From contig NC_005125.1 in NCBI RefSeq assembly GCF_000011385.1, positions 1,922,001 to 1,986,000 of the forward strand: a DNA stretch of 64,000 nt, written 5' to 3'. Source of the DNA: Gloeobacter violaceus PCC 7421. GTDB taxonomy: Bacteria > Cyanobacteriota > Cyanobacteriia > Gloeobacterales > Gloeobacteraceae. The first letter of the stretch is position 1; each line of letters starts with the position of its first letter. The notes beneath the pieces are model-generated. The model was given only the letters and a program-made list of their open reading frames with translations, ran no database searches and was not told where the DNA came from. This document shows, one piece after another, positions 18,143 through 25,755 of this stretch. The translations under genes were made by a program, and so were the position numbers.

Positions 18143-18574
18143 ATGTCGGATAAATTGGACACAACGCTAAATGCTTTTCGCGAAAACATCGCCACTTTTG
18201 CCGTGGGCAAGGCGGTTCGCAACATCGAGGCCTGGCGCAAGGATCTGCTTGAAGCCGGTCCCGAGTTTGAAGAGATTGCAGGAGAGCTGGAGAAGCTCGA
18301 AGGCTTGCTCAAGGAAGAACAGGTCGATGGCAAATCGGTCGGCAAACTCCTTGGCAAACTGAGTAAAGGCGTCAAAAAGGTGGCCAAGGGCGCTGAATCC
18401 GGCCTTGGCGACAAGCTCGAAGAGCTCAGCCAACTGATGGACAAGGCGGCCAAGGAAGACATCGAGGACGGCGGCAAAGCCGGAAAATCCGACCGCGATG
18501 GCGGTAAGAAAGCCGACGCCAAAGCCGACGAAGAAGACAAAACCAGCACCAAAAAGGCCGGCACCAAAAAGTAA
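18143..18574 (+). CDS. Hypothetical helical protein with Lys/Asp-rich tail
   Basis: 143 residues from ATG 18143, preceded by AGGAG at 18129-18134. The first 110 residues are amphipathic helix (LDTTLNAFRENIATFAVGKAV, GELEKLEGLLKEEQ, KLEELSQLMDKAA). The last 35 residues are a low-complexity tail of Lys, Asp, Ala and Gly with KKADAKADEEDK and TKKAGTKK. No signal peptide or known domain. The basic/acidic tail recalls some nucleic-acid or membrane-associated proteins but function cannot be assigned. Confidence 0.72.
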   Translation: MSDKLDTTLNAFRENIATFAVGKAVRNIEAWRKDLLEAGPEFEEIAGELEKLEGLLKEEQVDGKSVGKLLGKLSKGVKKVAKGAESGLGDKLEELSQLMDKAAKEDIEDGGKAGKSDRDGGKKADAKADEEDKTSTKKAGTKK

Positions 18575-18665
18575 CTTACGACCTGCGATGATGCACCGGG
18601 CGGCTGCGGGGTTCTCCTGGCAGCCGCCCGGTGTCTTCGCCGCGACTTACGGACATCGGCCGGCT

Positions 18666-19328
18666 TCAGCGTTTGCGGGCCGTCGGCTCCTGGCCGTAGG
18701 CGCACCAGGGGCGAACCGGGCAGCGGCTGCACAGGGGCGGAGCGCCGCTCAGGCAGATTGCCCGGCCGTGCTGCAAAAACAGTCGGTTGCTCCCGGCCCA
18801 CAGATCGCGCGGCATCACGACTTCGAGCGCTTTTTCGGTCTGCTCGGGGGTCTTCGTTGTCACCCAGCCCAGTCGATTGGCGATTTTGTGCATGTGGGTA
18901 TCGACGCAGATGGCCTCGCGGTTGAAGGCATAGATGAGCACACAGTTGGCCGTCTTGCGACCAATGCCCGGTAGAGCAAGCAGTGCGTCGATATCGTCAG
19001 GAACCCGGCCGCCGTACTTTTCAAGCAGGATTGTCGCCATGGCAATCAGGCGCGGCCCTTTGGCCTCCCGGTACTCGCTGCCGGCAAGCAGCACGAGCAA
19101 TTCTTTTTCATCGGCCGCAGCCAGTGAAGCCATGTCCGGATAGCGCGCGAAGACGCGCTGCGAGACCGCTGTGGTCTGCTCTTCGCGGGTGCGCTGGGAA
19201 ATCACCGTCGAGACCAACACCCGGTAAGGCTCGCCCAATTCCACCGAGCCCCGGCCGCGGTAGGTGGCCGCCAGACCCTCCATCACCGCCCGCACCCCCC
19301 CGGGAGTCACCATTGTCTCGATTGCCAT
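18666..19328 (-). CDS. nth: Endonuclease III (DNA glycosylase/AP lyase)
   Basis: 220 residues. The helix-hairpin-helix LPGIGRKTANCVL carries the catalytic Lys, and the catalytic Asp is in CVDTHMHKIANRLGW. A C-terminal iron-sulfur cluster motif follows (CLSGAPPLCSRCPVRPWC). The first Cys spacing is x7, not the x6 of E. coli Nth, then x2 and x5. The enzyme removes oxidised pyrimidines in base-excision repair. ATG at 19328 is used; an ATG at 19313 is possible. It is divergent from the MarR gene. Confidence 0.94.
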   Translation of the reverse strand: MAIETMVTPGGVRAVMEGLAATYRGRGSVELGEPYRVLVSTVISQRTREEQTTAVSQRVFARYPDMASLAAADEKELLVLLAGSEYREAKGPRLIAMATILLEKYGGRVPDDIDALLALPGIGRKTANCVLIYAFNREAICVDTHMHKIANRLGWVTTKTPEQTEKALEVVMPRDLWAGSNRLFLQHGRAICLSGAPPLCSRCPVRPWCAYGQEPTARKR

Positions 19329-19425
19329 CGCCCTCTCGCCATCGGTACTCTCCAGACTAAATGTCCGCTCCGCCGGTGCCTATCTCTCCGCCGACGGAAG
19401 GGAAACAGCGGCTAGATGCATTAAC

Positions 19426-19440
19426 ATCAAACAGTTTGAT
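19426..19440. promoter_or_regulatory. Perfect 15-bp palindrome, candidate MarR operator
   Basis: ATCAAACAGTTTGAT is a perfect 7-1-7 inverted repeat, 12 bases before the MarR gene start. Position, length and AT-content fit an autoregulatory operator for a MarR dimer. It also lies between divergent nth and the marR-like gene. Binding is inferred. Confidence 0.5.
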
Positions 19441-19451
19441 CAACAAAGACC

Positions 19452-19919
19452 ATGGGAACGAAGTATCGGGGCACCCCGGCGGAGGTCCGGGCACTGGACG
19501 CCTATATCAAACTGACGCGGGCCAGCGATGCGGTGAGTGGCCGCATCCACGCGCATCTTGCCGGTGCCAACCTCACCGTCAGCCAGTTTGGCGTCCTCGA
19601 AGCGCTGTTGCACCTGGGGCCGCTCTGTCAGAGTGCTCTGGCGGGGAAATTGCTCAAAAGCGGCGGCAATATGACCCTGGTGATCGACAACCTTGAAAAG
19701 CGGGGACTGGTAGAACGGGTCCGCTCCGTCACCGACCGCCGCTATATCACGGTGCACCTCACCGAGGCCGGGCGGGAACTGGTCGAGCGGCTGCTCAAGC
19801 CCCACGTCCAGGGGGTGGTCGCGGCGATGGACGCCCTCACCCCCGACGAGCAAGAGACCCTCGGCACCCTGTGCCGCAAACTCGGCACGGCTCAACTGGG
19901 GACACCGGCAGACAAGTAG
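19452..19919 (+). CDS. MarR-family transcriptional regulator
   Basis: 155 residues with the winged-helix core of the family: LTVSQFGVLEALLHLGPLCQSALAGKLLKSGGNMTLVIDNLEKRGLVERV, then the wing SVTDRRYITVHLTEAGREL. Dimerisation helices are at both ends. It starts at the ATG at 19452. The pirin gene follows 81 bases downstream in the same direction, so this regulator likely controls pirin, itself, or both. No redox-active Cys pattern of OhrR type is evident at the N-terminus, so the inducer is unknown. Confidence 0.9.
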   Translation: MGTKYRGTPAEVRALDAYIKLTRASDAVSGRIHAHLAGANLTVSQFGVLEALLHLGPLCQSALAGKLLKSGGNMTLVIDNLEKRGLVERVRSVTDRRYITVHLTEAGRELVERLLKPHVQGVVAAMDALTPDEQETLGTLCRKLGTAQLGTPADK

Positions 19920-19943
19920 TTTAATATTAAAGTATTCGATGTA
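19920..19943. promoter_or_regulatory. AT-rich palindromic region between marR-like and pirin genes
   Basis: A 12-bp perfect palindrome TTTAATATTAAA (19920-19931) directly follows the marR-like stop, and AGTAT...ATACT half-sites follow to about 19953. This AT-rich island in a GC-rich genome is a plausible pirin promoter/operator. It differs in sequence from the palindrome upstream of the regulator gene. Confidence 0.35.
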
Positions 19944-20000
19944 TTATTATACTAGGACGAATTGAAGCCGGTAACCTTGCCGGCATTCCGGGAGACAGAC

Positions 20001-20699
20001 ATGATCACATTGCGAGCGAGCGAGAAGCGCGGCCGTGCCGAGCACGGCTGGTTGGACAGCCGCCACACTTTTTCTTTTGCCGACTACTACGACCCCCAGC
20101 ACATGGGTTTTCGGTCCCTGCGGGTGATCAACGAGGACCGGGTGGCCCCCGGACAAGGCTTTGGCACCCATTCCCACCGCGACATGGAGATTATCACCTA
20201 CGTGCTCGAAGGCGCCCTGGAGCACAAAGACAGCCTGGGCAACGGCTCGGTGATGCGTCCCGGCGACGTGCAGCGCATGAGTGCCGGTACCGGAGTGGCC
20301 CACAGCGAGTTCAACCACAGCAAGGGTGAGCCGGTCCATTTTCTGCAGATCTGGATCCTGCCGTCCGAGCGGGGAGTGATCCCCGGCTACGAGCAAAGCC
20401 ACTTCGACGCGGCCAGTAAGCAAGGCCGGTTGGTGCCGGTGGTGGCGGGCGACGGCCGCGAAGGGGCGCTGGCAGTCCACCAGGACATGGTGCTCTATGC
20501 CGGTTTGTTGGGCGCGGGTGAGCGGGCGGAGCACACCCTTGCCCCGGGCCGCCAGGCCTGGGTGCAGGTGGCACGCGGTGCAATCACCCTGAACGGCAAA
20601 ACCCTGACAGCGGGCGACGGCGCGGCGGTAACCGACGAGTCGCTTGTCGAACTGGTAGGGGTCGAACCGTCCGAAGTTCTGCTGTTCGATCTGGCGTAA
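20001..20699 (+). CDS. Pirin-family cupin protein (YhaK-like)
   Basis: 232 residues from the ATG at 20001 (the frame opens earlier at 19962 but the [22 protein letters not shown] start matches the family). The pirin signature with metal ligands is seen in [22 protein letters not shown] and [12 protein letters not shown]. The second cupin domain is at about residues 130-230. Some pirins have quercetinase activity or act as redox-sensing cofactors; which applies here is unknown. A MarR-type gene precedes it. Confidence 0.92.
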   Translation: MITLRASEKRGRAEHGWLDSRHTFSFADYYDPQHMGFRSLRVINEDRVAPGQGFGTHSHRDMEIITYVLEGALEHKDSLGNGSVMRPGDVQRMSAGTGVAHSEFNHSKGEPVHFLQIWILPSERGVIPGYEQSHFDAASKQGRLVPVVAGDGREGALAVHQDMVLYAGLLGAGERAEHTLAPGRQAWVQVARGAITLNGKTLTAGDGAAVTDESLVELVGVEPSEVLLFDLA

Positions 20700-20881
20700 C
20701 CCACAAGGCCGGTTGCCGGAGAGCGCTTCCGGGGTCCACGTAGCAACGGAACAGTAAACCGGGTTAGGGCTGAAAGGCTTGCCACGAGAATTTCTTAGAA
20801 ATGCTGCTCACAGAAAATAACCGGTAGTGTGAGGGGCAGGTTCAAGAGCAGTGCTCACACCAGTATTTCTCATTCTGGTTA

Positions 20882-20974
20882 AGATCAATACTTGTCGTCG
20901 CAAAGTTCTCACGACAAACTGGTACCCACTGCTTAACCCGGTTTTCTGTTCGCCTGCGACTCAAACCCCGAGTC
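20882..20974. repeat. 93-bp direct repeat, copy A
   Basis: This stretch recurs at 21808-21900 with only two mismatches in 93 bases. It contains an internal inverted repeat TTGTCGT...ACGACAA. One edge abuts the broken resolvase at 20975. The two copies bracket the toxin-antitoxin genes, 926 bases apart. Confidence 0.9.
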
Positions 20975-21090
20975 TGCCACATAGCCCGCCCGGTCAGCGT
21001 TGTCGTGTCAATAGCCTCGATGAGGAATTGAAACTTTACCCCGCGCTGTTTCAGGTCGTCCGTAGATACCCACGCATACCCGATTTTCAT
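20975..21090 (-). pseudogene. Serine resolvase (TnpR-like) remnant with internal deletion
   Basis: From the ATG at 21090 the frame reads MKIGYAWVSTDD, the start of a Tn3-type serine resolvase including the catalytic-Ser strand, and then jumps directly to LKQRGVKFQFLIEAIDTTT, which normally lies about 80 residues further on. The homology stops at TLTGRAMWQ, exactly where direct repeat copy A begins; the frame runs on to 20842 through repeat sequence. Both the central catalytic part and the DNA-binding domain are missing, so it is not functional. Confidence 0.75.
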
Positions 21091-21105
21091 GGGCTCATGA
21101 AACCA

Positions 21106-21381
21106 TTACCGATCTTCGCGGGCATGCCATAAACGCAAGATAAATACAGCATCGTCCTTCAACTCATAGCGCATTTCATAGTCCACAATGATCAGTCGTC
21201 GGACATCACGCGGGGCAAATTCCGGCAAAGCTGTACCGAGTTGCGGAAATCGTTCAAGCCGCTTGGCCCCTGCGGTCAGGTTTCTGACCACAGCGGCGGC
21301 GGCTTGTGAATTAACCGGTCTCAGAAAGGCATGAAGTCGTGCCAAGTCCTCAAGGGACTTGCTTGTCCACGTTACCTGCAT
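21106..21381 (-). CDS. ParE/RelE-superfamily toxin
   Basis: 91 residues with the family pattern: WTSKSLEDLARLHAFL at the N-terminus, RLERFPQLGTALPEF, RRLIIVDYEMRYEL, and the C-terminal ILRLWHAREDR (typical IxxLxHxRE ending). It overlaps the antitoxin gene by 10 bases. RelE members cleave mRNA on ribosomes and ParE members poison gyrase; the RLWHAR ending fits ParE-like members slightly better, but this is not decisive. It sits inside a mobile remnant. Confidence 0.85.
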   Translation of the reverse strand: MQVTWTSKSLEDLARLHAFLRPVNSQAAAAVVRNLTAGAKRLERFPQLGTALPEFAPRDVRRLIIVDYEMRYELKDDAVFILRLWHAREDR

Positions 21382-21647
21382 GCTGGCGGGGGTAAAGGCA
21401 TATCGCCATCAAGACTGGCTGCCCATGCTTCAACGGTGATATGGTCAATGGTGCGCCCGGCATCAACGTCGGCTAAGCCTTCCAGGGTCAGGCGGTAGCG
21501 ATGCTCTTCCTGTTCAACAAACGCAGACAGGGCTTGCTTTACAATCCAGCCCCGCGAACGCTCAAGACGTGCTGCGAGCAGATCGACCTGATCGGCTAAA
21601 AGAATCGGAACGTGTGCAGTCATGACGCGGGTTTCTGGCGTAGTCAT
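21372..21647 (-). CDS. Ribbon-helix-helix antitoxin (CopG/ParD-like)
   Basis: 91 residues starting at the ATG at 21647. The N-terminal TAHVPILLADQVDLLAARLERSRGWIVKQALSAFVEQEE has the beta-strand and two helices of a ribbon-helix-helix DNA-binding domain. The C-terminal half (EGLADVDAGRTIDHITVEAWAASL) would bind the toxin. It is the first gene of a two-gene operon and overlaps the toxin start. An inverted repeat just upstream is the likely autoregulatory operator. Confidence 0.85.
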   Translation of the reverse strand: MTTPETRVMTAHVPILLADQVDLLAARLERSRGWIVKQALSAFVEQEEHRYRLTLEGLADVDAGRTIDHITVEAWAASLDGDMPLPPPACR

Positions 21648-21676
21648 GTGATTAACTCCTAATCATTGTTAATCAC
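21648..21676. promoter_or_regulatory. Inverted repeat upstream of the toxin-antitoxin operon
   Basis: GTGATTAAC (21648-21656) and GTTAATCAC (21668-21676) form a perfect 9-bp inverted repeat around 11 bases, immediately before the antitoxin ATG, with another TAATCA half-site in the spacer. This arrangement is typical of operators bound by ribbon-helix-helix antitoxins. Confidence 0.55.
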
Positions 21677-21745
21677 TATCACAAAACGGGCATGACATGC
21701 AAGATATTCTTGCTCTGACGATACCCGCGCATACCCGATTTTCAT
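21659..21745 (-). pseudogene. Second 5' fragment of a serine resolvase gene
   Basis: From ATG 21745 the frame reads MKIGYARVSSEQE and hits a stop after 28 residues, overlapping the toxin-antitoxin operator. The first 28 bases (21720-21747) match 21065-21092 at the start of the other resolvase remnant with one mismatch. Only the N-terminal strand survives. Together the two fragments suggest the toxin-antitoxin pair arrived with or inserted at a tnpR gene. Confidence 0.65.
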
Positions 21746-21807
21746 GGCTGCATTTTGCAACAGTCATATGCAACATGGCAAGCCTTGATTTCATTGGGTT
21801 TCAGCCG

Positions 21808-21900
21808 AGATCAATACTTGTCGTCGCAAAGTTCTCACGACAAACTGGTACCCACTGCTTAACCCGGTTTTCTGTTCGCCTGCTACTCAAACCTCGAGTC
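21808..21900. repeat. 93-bp direct repeat, copy B
   Basis: Matches 20882-20974 at 91 of 93 positions in the same orientation. It ends 40 bases before the stop of the GlxA-type regulator gene. No transposon terminal repeat of a known family was recognised within it. Confidence 0.9.
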
Positions 21901-21939
21901 CCAAGGCATTGAGATCGAACATCCGTTTCGACCATGTTT

Positions 21940-22950
21940 TCACCTGGAGAATCGCCTGCGATAATCTGTCGGCGATATTGCAAGATGGCGCTGAAAAGTG
22001 ACCCGCATTCTCTCCTCGTCGCCAAAGCCGCACTGGCGGCCGATCTGATCGGCATTGCGCTCTGAATCCTCCAACAACCGTCGCGCCGCTTCCAGCCGAA
22101 AAATTTCGACTGCCTTTGCCGGTGTCCGGCCAGTTCTTTGTTTGTAGACGCGCGCGAAATTGCGCGGGCTCATACCGACTCTTTCGGCCAAAAGGTCTAC
22201 CGTTAAATTCTCGTTGCCGATATGGTCGGCGAGCCAGAGATGCAAGCCGTCGAAGGCTGCGCTGCCCTGTACTTGCGATTGCAGTAGTTCGCTGAATTGG
22301 GACTGTCCGCCAGGCCGCTTCAAAAAGACGACCAGCTCCCGTGCAACCTTCATGGCGATGTCACGTCCGCAGTCGGCCTCTACGAGGGCCAGTGCGAGAT
22401 CGATTCCGGCGCTGACGCCGGCTGAGGTCCAGACCGAATCTTCCTGAACAAAGATCGCATCGCGTTCGATCTCAATCGAGGGAAAATGTTTTTTCAGCAG
22501 ATCGCACATCGCCCAGTGCGTGGCGGCACGCTTGCCGTCGAGTAGCCCTGCCTGCGCCAGCAGGAAGGCACCGCTGCATACGGATGCAATACGGCGCGCT
22601 TTGCCGGATATCTGGTGCAGCCATTCCACCAGTTGCATGGAGTTGTCCAATACCTGCTCGATATCGGGGGAGCCGGGGACAATGACGGTATCGACCGCAA
22701 CGTCTGCGAACTCGACCAGTACCAACGTTGCCAATGCCACGCCTTCAGCACTGTGCACCAGCCCGCCATTCAAACTGATAGTATGGCGACTGTATCCTGG
22801 TAATCCACGTTGTTCCATGTATCTTGATGCCGCCCAGAACACCGTTTGCGCTACTGTCAGGTCAAGCAAACTCATGTCAGGAAACGCTACGAAGAGAACA
22901 CATCGTTCCTGGTGAAGGGGAAGTGGCGGAAATTCTGGGATATATGTCAT
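21940..22950 (-). CDS. GlxA-family regulator (DJ-1/PfpI domain plus AraC HTH)
   Basis: 336 residues. The N-terminal domain (about 15-190) is a DJ-1/PfpI fold with the nucleophile-elbow ASVCSGAFLLAQAGLLDGKRAATHW and TSAGVSAGIDLALALVE. The C-terminal AraC domain (about 235-334) has two helix-turn-helix motifs: LTVDLLAERVGMSPRNFAR and ADQIGRQCGFGDEERMRVTFQ, ending in PTDYRRRF. Members activate nearby or distant catabolic genes; the target is unknown. It lies beside the mobile remnant and may have been acquired with it. Confidence 0.92.
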   Translation of the reverse strand: MTYIPEFPPLPLHQERCVLFVAFPDMSLLDLTVAQTVFWAASRYMEQRGLPGYSRHTISLNGGLVHSAEGVALATLVLVEFADVAVDTVIVPGSPDIEQVLDNSMQLVEWLHQISGKARRIASVCSGAFLLAQAGLLDGKRAATHWAMCDLLKKHFPSIEIERDAIFVQEDSVWTSAGVSAGIDLALALVEADCGRDIAMKVARELVVFLKRPGGQSQFSELLQSQVQGSAAFDGLHLWLADHIGNENLTVDLLAERVGMSPRNFARVYKQRTGRTPAKAVEIFRLEAARRLLEDSERNADQIGRQCGFGDEERMRVTFQRHLAISPTDYRRRFSR

Positions 22951-23126
22951 TTACGCTAAATGCTTTTATGGCTAATATCAAGATGTCAAGTGGAAACGAC
23001 GCAGCGATACACAGATATATCTAGACATCAATAGCCCGCGATTTGCGATGAGCTGCCCGTCACCCATGGCATGCTATCCCTAAGTTGAGTGTGGCCGACC
23101 CTTCATCGACAGGCAGGGACAGGGCG

Positions 23127-25022
23127 ATGGCAGAAGAAATGAACCGACGGGAGAGCGGGTACTGCAGGTGTGGTGCTCGCCGCTACAGCTTTGTAGGGTT
23201 TGCAGCGTCGCTTGCGGCGTTGCTTGCAGCCTGTGGAGGCACTGAGCGATCCGAGTTGCAGCCGCTGGCGGTCGAGCCGAACGGGACGAGCGTTTACGTG
23301 CAATCGATCGAGGCCAAGGGCGATCTCGTTACCCTCGGCGTGCTTGCGATCAACGGCAGGAACGAGCCTGTCAAGCTCTCCGAAACGACCGACCCGGTGA
23401 TGCTGCAGGACGAGGCGGGCAGCCAGTACTTCGCAGCCAAAGAGGACGTGGAAGTGCCGCCCCATACCGCCGCCGTGCTCAAAATTCCTTTTGCCGGACC
23501 ACTGAGCCGCAATAGCAACAACTTGACGGTGCGCTTCAACCCCAGGTACGGAAACCGCTTCAACCGGCCTCAGCTGATGGTTCAGGGTCTTCCCGGCAAG
23601 CAGGGCACGCTCATCGACTTTGCCACCCCCATTAACCGCGAAGGCCCCCTGGAACTCTCCGCACACCACGCCAACGGCCTGACCCTGGCGCTGGGAGGCG
23701 TTCGCTTTACCGAACGCGACACGCGCGTGGCTTTCGAGGCGATCAACGGCAACGATCGCGAGATCTCCCTGTCCCGGCGCAGCGATTTACCCTATCTCGA
23801 AGACGGCCGCGCCAACCGCTACTATCTGGTGCCCCCGGCGAGCAATCCCCAGCTTCTGGTCTCAGGCAAGCAGAAGCTGGCGGGCGTGCTGCACTTTGCC
23901 GGCCGGGTACCCCAGGACGTGGGACCGCTGACGCTGCACATCAACGAACGCTTCGGCAATCCCGACTGGAAAGAAGCGCGCGATCCGAAGCTGCAGATAG
24001 CCGGCATCGCTCCGGCCCAGACAAGCGAAGTCGCTATCCCCGCCGAGGGGAGCAAACCTGCCCCAGTAGCCTTTAGCGCACCGAAACTGCCGGAAATCCA
24101 GCCGGTCTCGTTGCAGGTCAACCATCCAAACGGCACCGTGCTGCGGGTGAGCAGCGTCACCTTTGCTCCCGACGCGGTGGTGCTCGACATGGCGGTGACC
24201 AATGGTCTGAAAGAACCGATTCAACTGAGTGGGGCCGGGGACATGCTGCTCACCGACGATCTGGGCAACCCCTACTTGCCTACTCCGCCTCCCGACAACC
24301 AGGCGCTCAACGTCGCCCCAGGCGCGACGCTCAAGGGCCGCTTCACCTTCTTAGGGCGCGTTGCCCCCGGCGCTTCCCGGCTTACCCTCACCACCAACAG
24401 CGTCTACGGCAGCGACGACTGGAGCCGCTCCACCAAGCCCAAGATGATTGTGGGAGGCATTTCCATAGGGCAGTCGCAGGCCGTGGCAAGCACCCCGCTG
24501 GCGGCCGGCGCTGCGCAATCCGGTGCGTCCGCTGTACCGGGGCCCGACAGTGCTGCAGCACCGTCTACTCCCGCCGAGAGCATGCCGCAGGCAGCCGCTC
24601 CCGCTGGGCCGACACCCCCCCAGCCTCCGGCCGGCGGCAACACGATCGAGGTCAATTTACAGACCAACCACCCGAACGGCTCGGTGATGCGTCTCAGCAA
24701 AGTCACTTACAACGAAGACAACATTGCCCTGGAGATGACCGTCACCAACGGCCACAACGAACAGATTCAGCTCAACTTCAGAGACGACATGCTGGTGAAG
24801 GACGATCTGGGCAACCGCTACAACCCGGCCCCGCCCCCCAGCAATCCGAAAGTGACCGTCAACCCCGGCGCTACGATCAAAGGCCAGTTCGTCTTCATCG
24901 GCCGCATCGCTCCGGGGGCGCGCAACATCACCCTCACCACCAACAGTGTTCTAGGCAGCGACTGGAAGCGCTCCGACAGGCCCAAGATGATCATCTCGGG
25001 CATTCCCGTGGGAGGGTCATAA
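23127..25022 (+). CDS. Lipoprotein with four tandem beta-domain repeats
   Basis: About 631 residues from the ATG at 23127; ATG 23139 is an alternative. The signal sequence ends with lipobox LAAC, so the mature protein starts at a lipidated Cys. The rest holds four copies of a roughly 110-residue unit, each with a pattern of hydrophobic strand VxLxVTNGxxEPIQL, then DMLLxDDLGNxY, PPPxNP, PGATLKGxFxFxGRxAPGA and LTLTTNSxxGSD. Copies 3 and 4 are the most alike. A Pro/Ala-rich linker (about 455-505) separates copies 3 and 4. The pattern resembles DUF4352-like immunoglobulin-type domains. The OmpA-like gene starts two bases after its stop. Confidence 0.8.
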   Translation: MAEEMNRRESGYCRCGARRYSFVGFAASLAALLAACGGTERSELQPLAVEPNGTSVYVQSIEAKGDLVTLGVLAINGRNEPVKLSETTDPVMLQDEAGSQYFAAKEDVEVPPHTAAVLKIPFAGPLSRNSNNLTVRFNPRYGNRFNRPQLMVQGLPGKQGTLIDFATPINREGPLELSAHHANGLTLALGGVRFTERDTRVAFEAINGNDREISLSRRSDLPYLEDGRANRYYLVPPASNPQLLVSGKQKLAGVLHFAGRVPQDVGPLTLHINERFGNPDWKEARDPKLQIAGIAPAQTSEVAIPAEGSKPAPVAFSAPKLPEIQPVSLQVNHPNGTVLRVSSVTFAPDAVVLDMAVTNGLKEPIQLSGAGDMLLTDDLGNPYLPTPPPDNQALNVAPGATLKGRFTFLGRVAPGASRLTLTTNSVYGSDDWSRSTKPKMIVGGISIGQSQAVASTPLAAGAAQSGASAVPGPDSAAAPSTPAESMPQAAAPAGPTPPQPPAGGNTIEVNLQTNHPNGSVMRLSKVTYNEDNIALEMTVTNGHNEQIQLNFRDDMLVKDDLGNRYNPAPPPSNPKVTVNPGATIKGQFVFIGRIAPGARNITLTTNSVLGSDWKRSDRPKMIISGIPVGGS

Positions 25023-25024
25023 AC

Positions 25025-25708
25025 ATGCGGACTGTCTTTGTGCTTCGAGCAACGCTCCCGGCCCTGGTACTGCTGTTGGTGGCTTGCGGCAACAATCCCG
25101 CTCCAACCACCGCCTCGCGCTCAGGGGAGCCCGCCGTCTCCACCCAGCCCATCGGTCGTTCGTTGGTCGCCCTCGACCCGAGCGAAGTGGCCCTCATGTC
25201 CCCCACCGGCTCTGAGACCGCCGCGGACAGTGCCGGTGGTTCCGCCACCCGCAGCACCCAGATCGCGGCCTCCGAAACGCAGGTGGTCAACCAGATCCTC
25301 TCCGACTTCAACGCCCAACGCACCGCCTCGGGAATCGTGGTCACCCTGCCGGAGGATATTCTCTTTGATTTCGACAAGGCCGATTTGCGCCCGAGCGCTC
25401 AGGTAGCCCTCCAGAAGATGGCCCAGGTGATCAATTTCTACAAAAATGCCCCTATCGAGATCTCGGGCCACACCGACAGCAAGGGCGCCGACGGCTACAA
25501 CCGGAGCCTCTCCGAGCGGCGGGCCGAAGCGGTGCGCTCCTATCTGGCGAACAATTTCAGCGTCACGACGGGTCGCCTCACAGCCCGCGGCCTGGGCGAG
25601 GGTAAGCCCGTCGCCCCCAACACCAAACCCGACGGCTCCGACGACCCGGCAGGCCGCCAGAAAAACCGCCGCGTCGAAATCTTGATCAAAAATCAGCCGG
25701 GCCAATAA
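25025..25708 (+). CDS. OmpA-family peptidoglycan-binding lipoprotein
   Basis: 227 residues: signal peptide with lipobox LVAC near residue 20, a Ser/Thr/Ala-rich spacer, then an OmpA C-terminal domain (about 105-225). The domain shows LPEDILFDFDKADLRPSAQ, ISGHTDSKGADGYNRSLSERRAEAVR and the terminal QKNRRVEILI, with the Asp and Arg that bind diaminopimelate. It should tether the outer membrane or its partner lipoprotein to peptidoglycan. It is coupled to the four-repeat lipoprotein upstream. Confidence 0.93.
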   Translation: MRTVFVLRATLPALVLLLVACGNNPAPTTASRSGEPAVSTQPIGRSLVALDPSEVALMSPTGSETAADSAGGSATRSTQIAASETQVVNQILSDFNAQRTASGIVVTLPEDILFDFDKADLRPSAQVALQKMAQVINFYKNAPIEISGHTDSKGADGYNRSLSERRAEAVRSYLANNFSVTTGRLTARGLGEGKPVAPNTKPDGSDDPAGRQKNRRVEILIKNQPGQ

Positions 25709-25736
25709 AAAAGCCCGCAGCTTTCGCCTCGGGCTT
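25707..25736 (-). terminator. Rho-independent terminator of rpsB-tsf
   Basis: AAGCCCG (25711-25717) pairs with CGGGCTT (25730-25736). On the minus strand the hairpin is followed by six T, 20 bases after the tsf stop. The opposite strand, after the OmpA-like gene, has only a short T stretch, so it may act weakly there too. Confidence 0.78.
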
Positions 25737-25755
25737 GTTGAAAATTGAAGCCGGA

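Noticed and set aside
20882-20974. Integron attC site as explanation for the direct repeat
   Set aside because: A GCTTAAC/GTTAAGC core is present, but the partner RYYYAAC box and the expected stem were not found at proper spacing.
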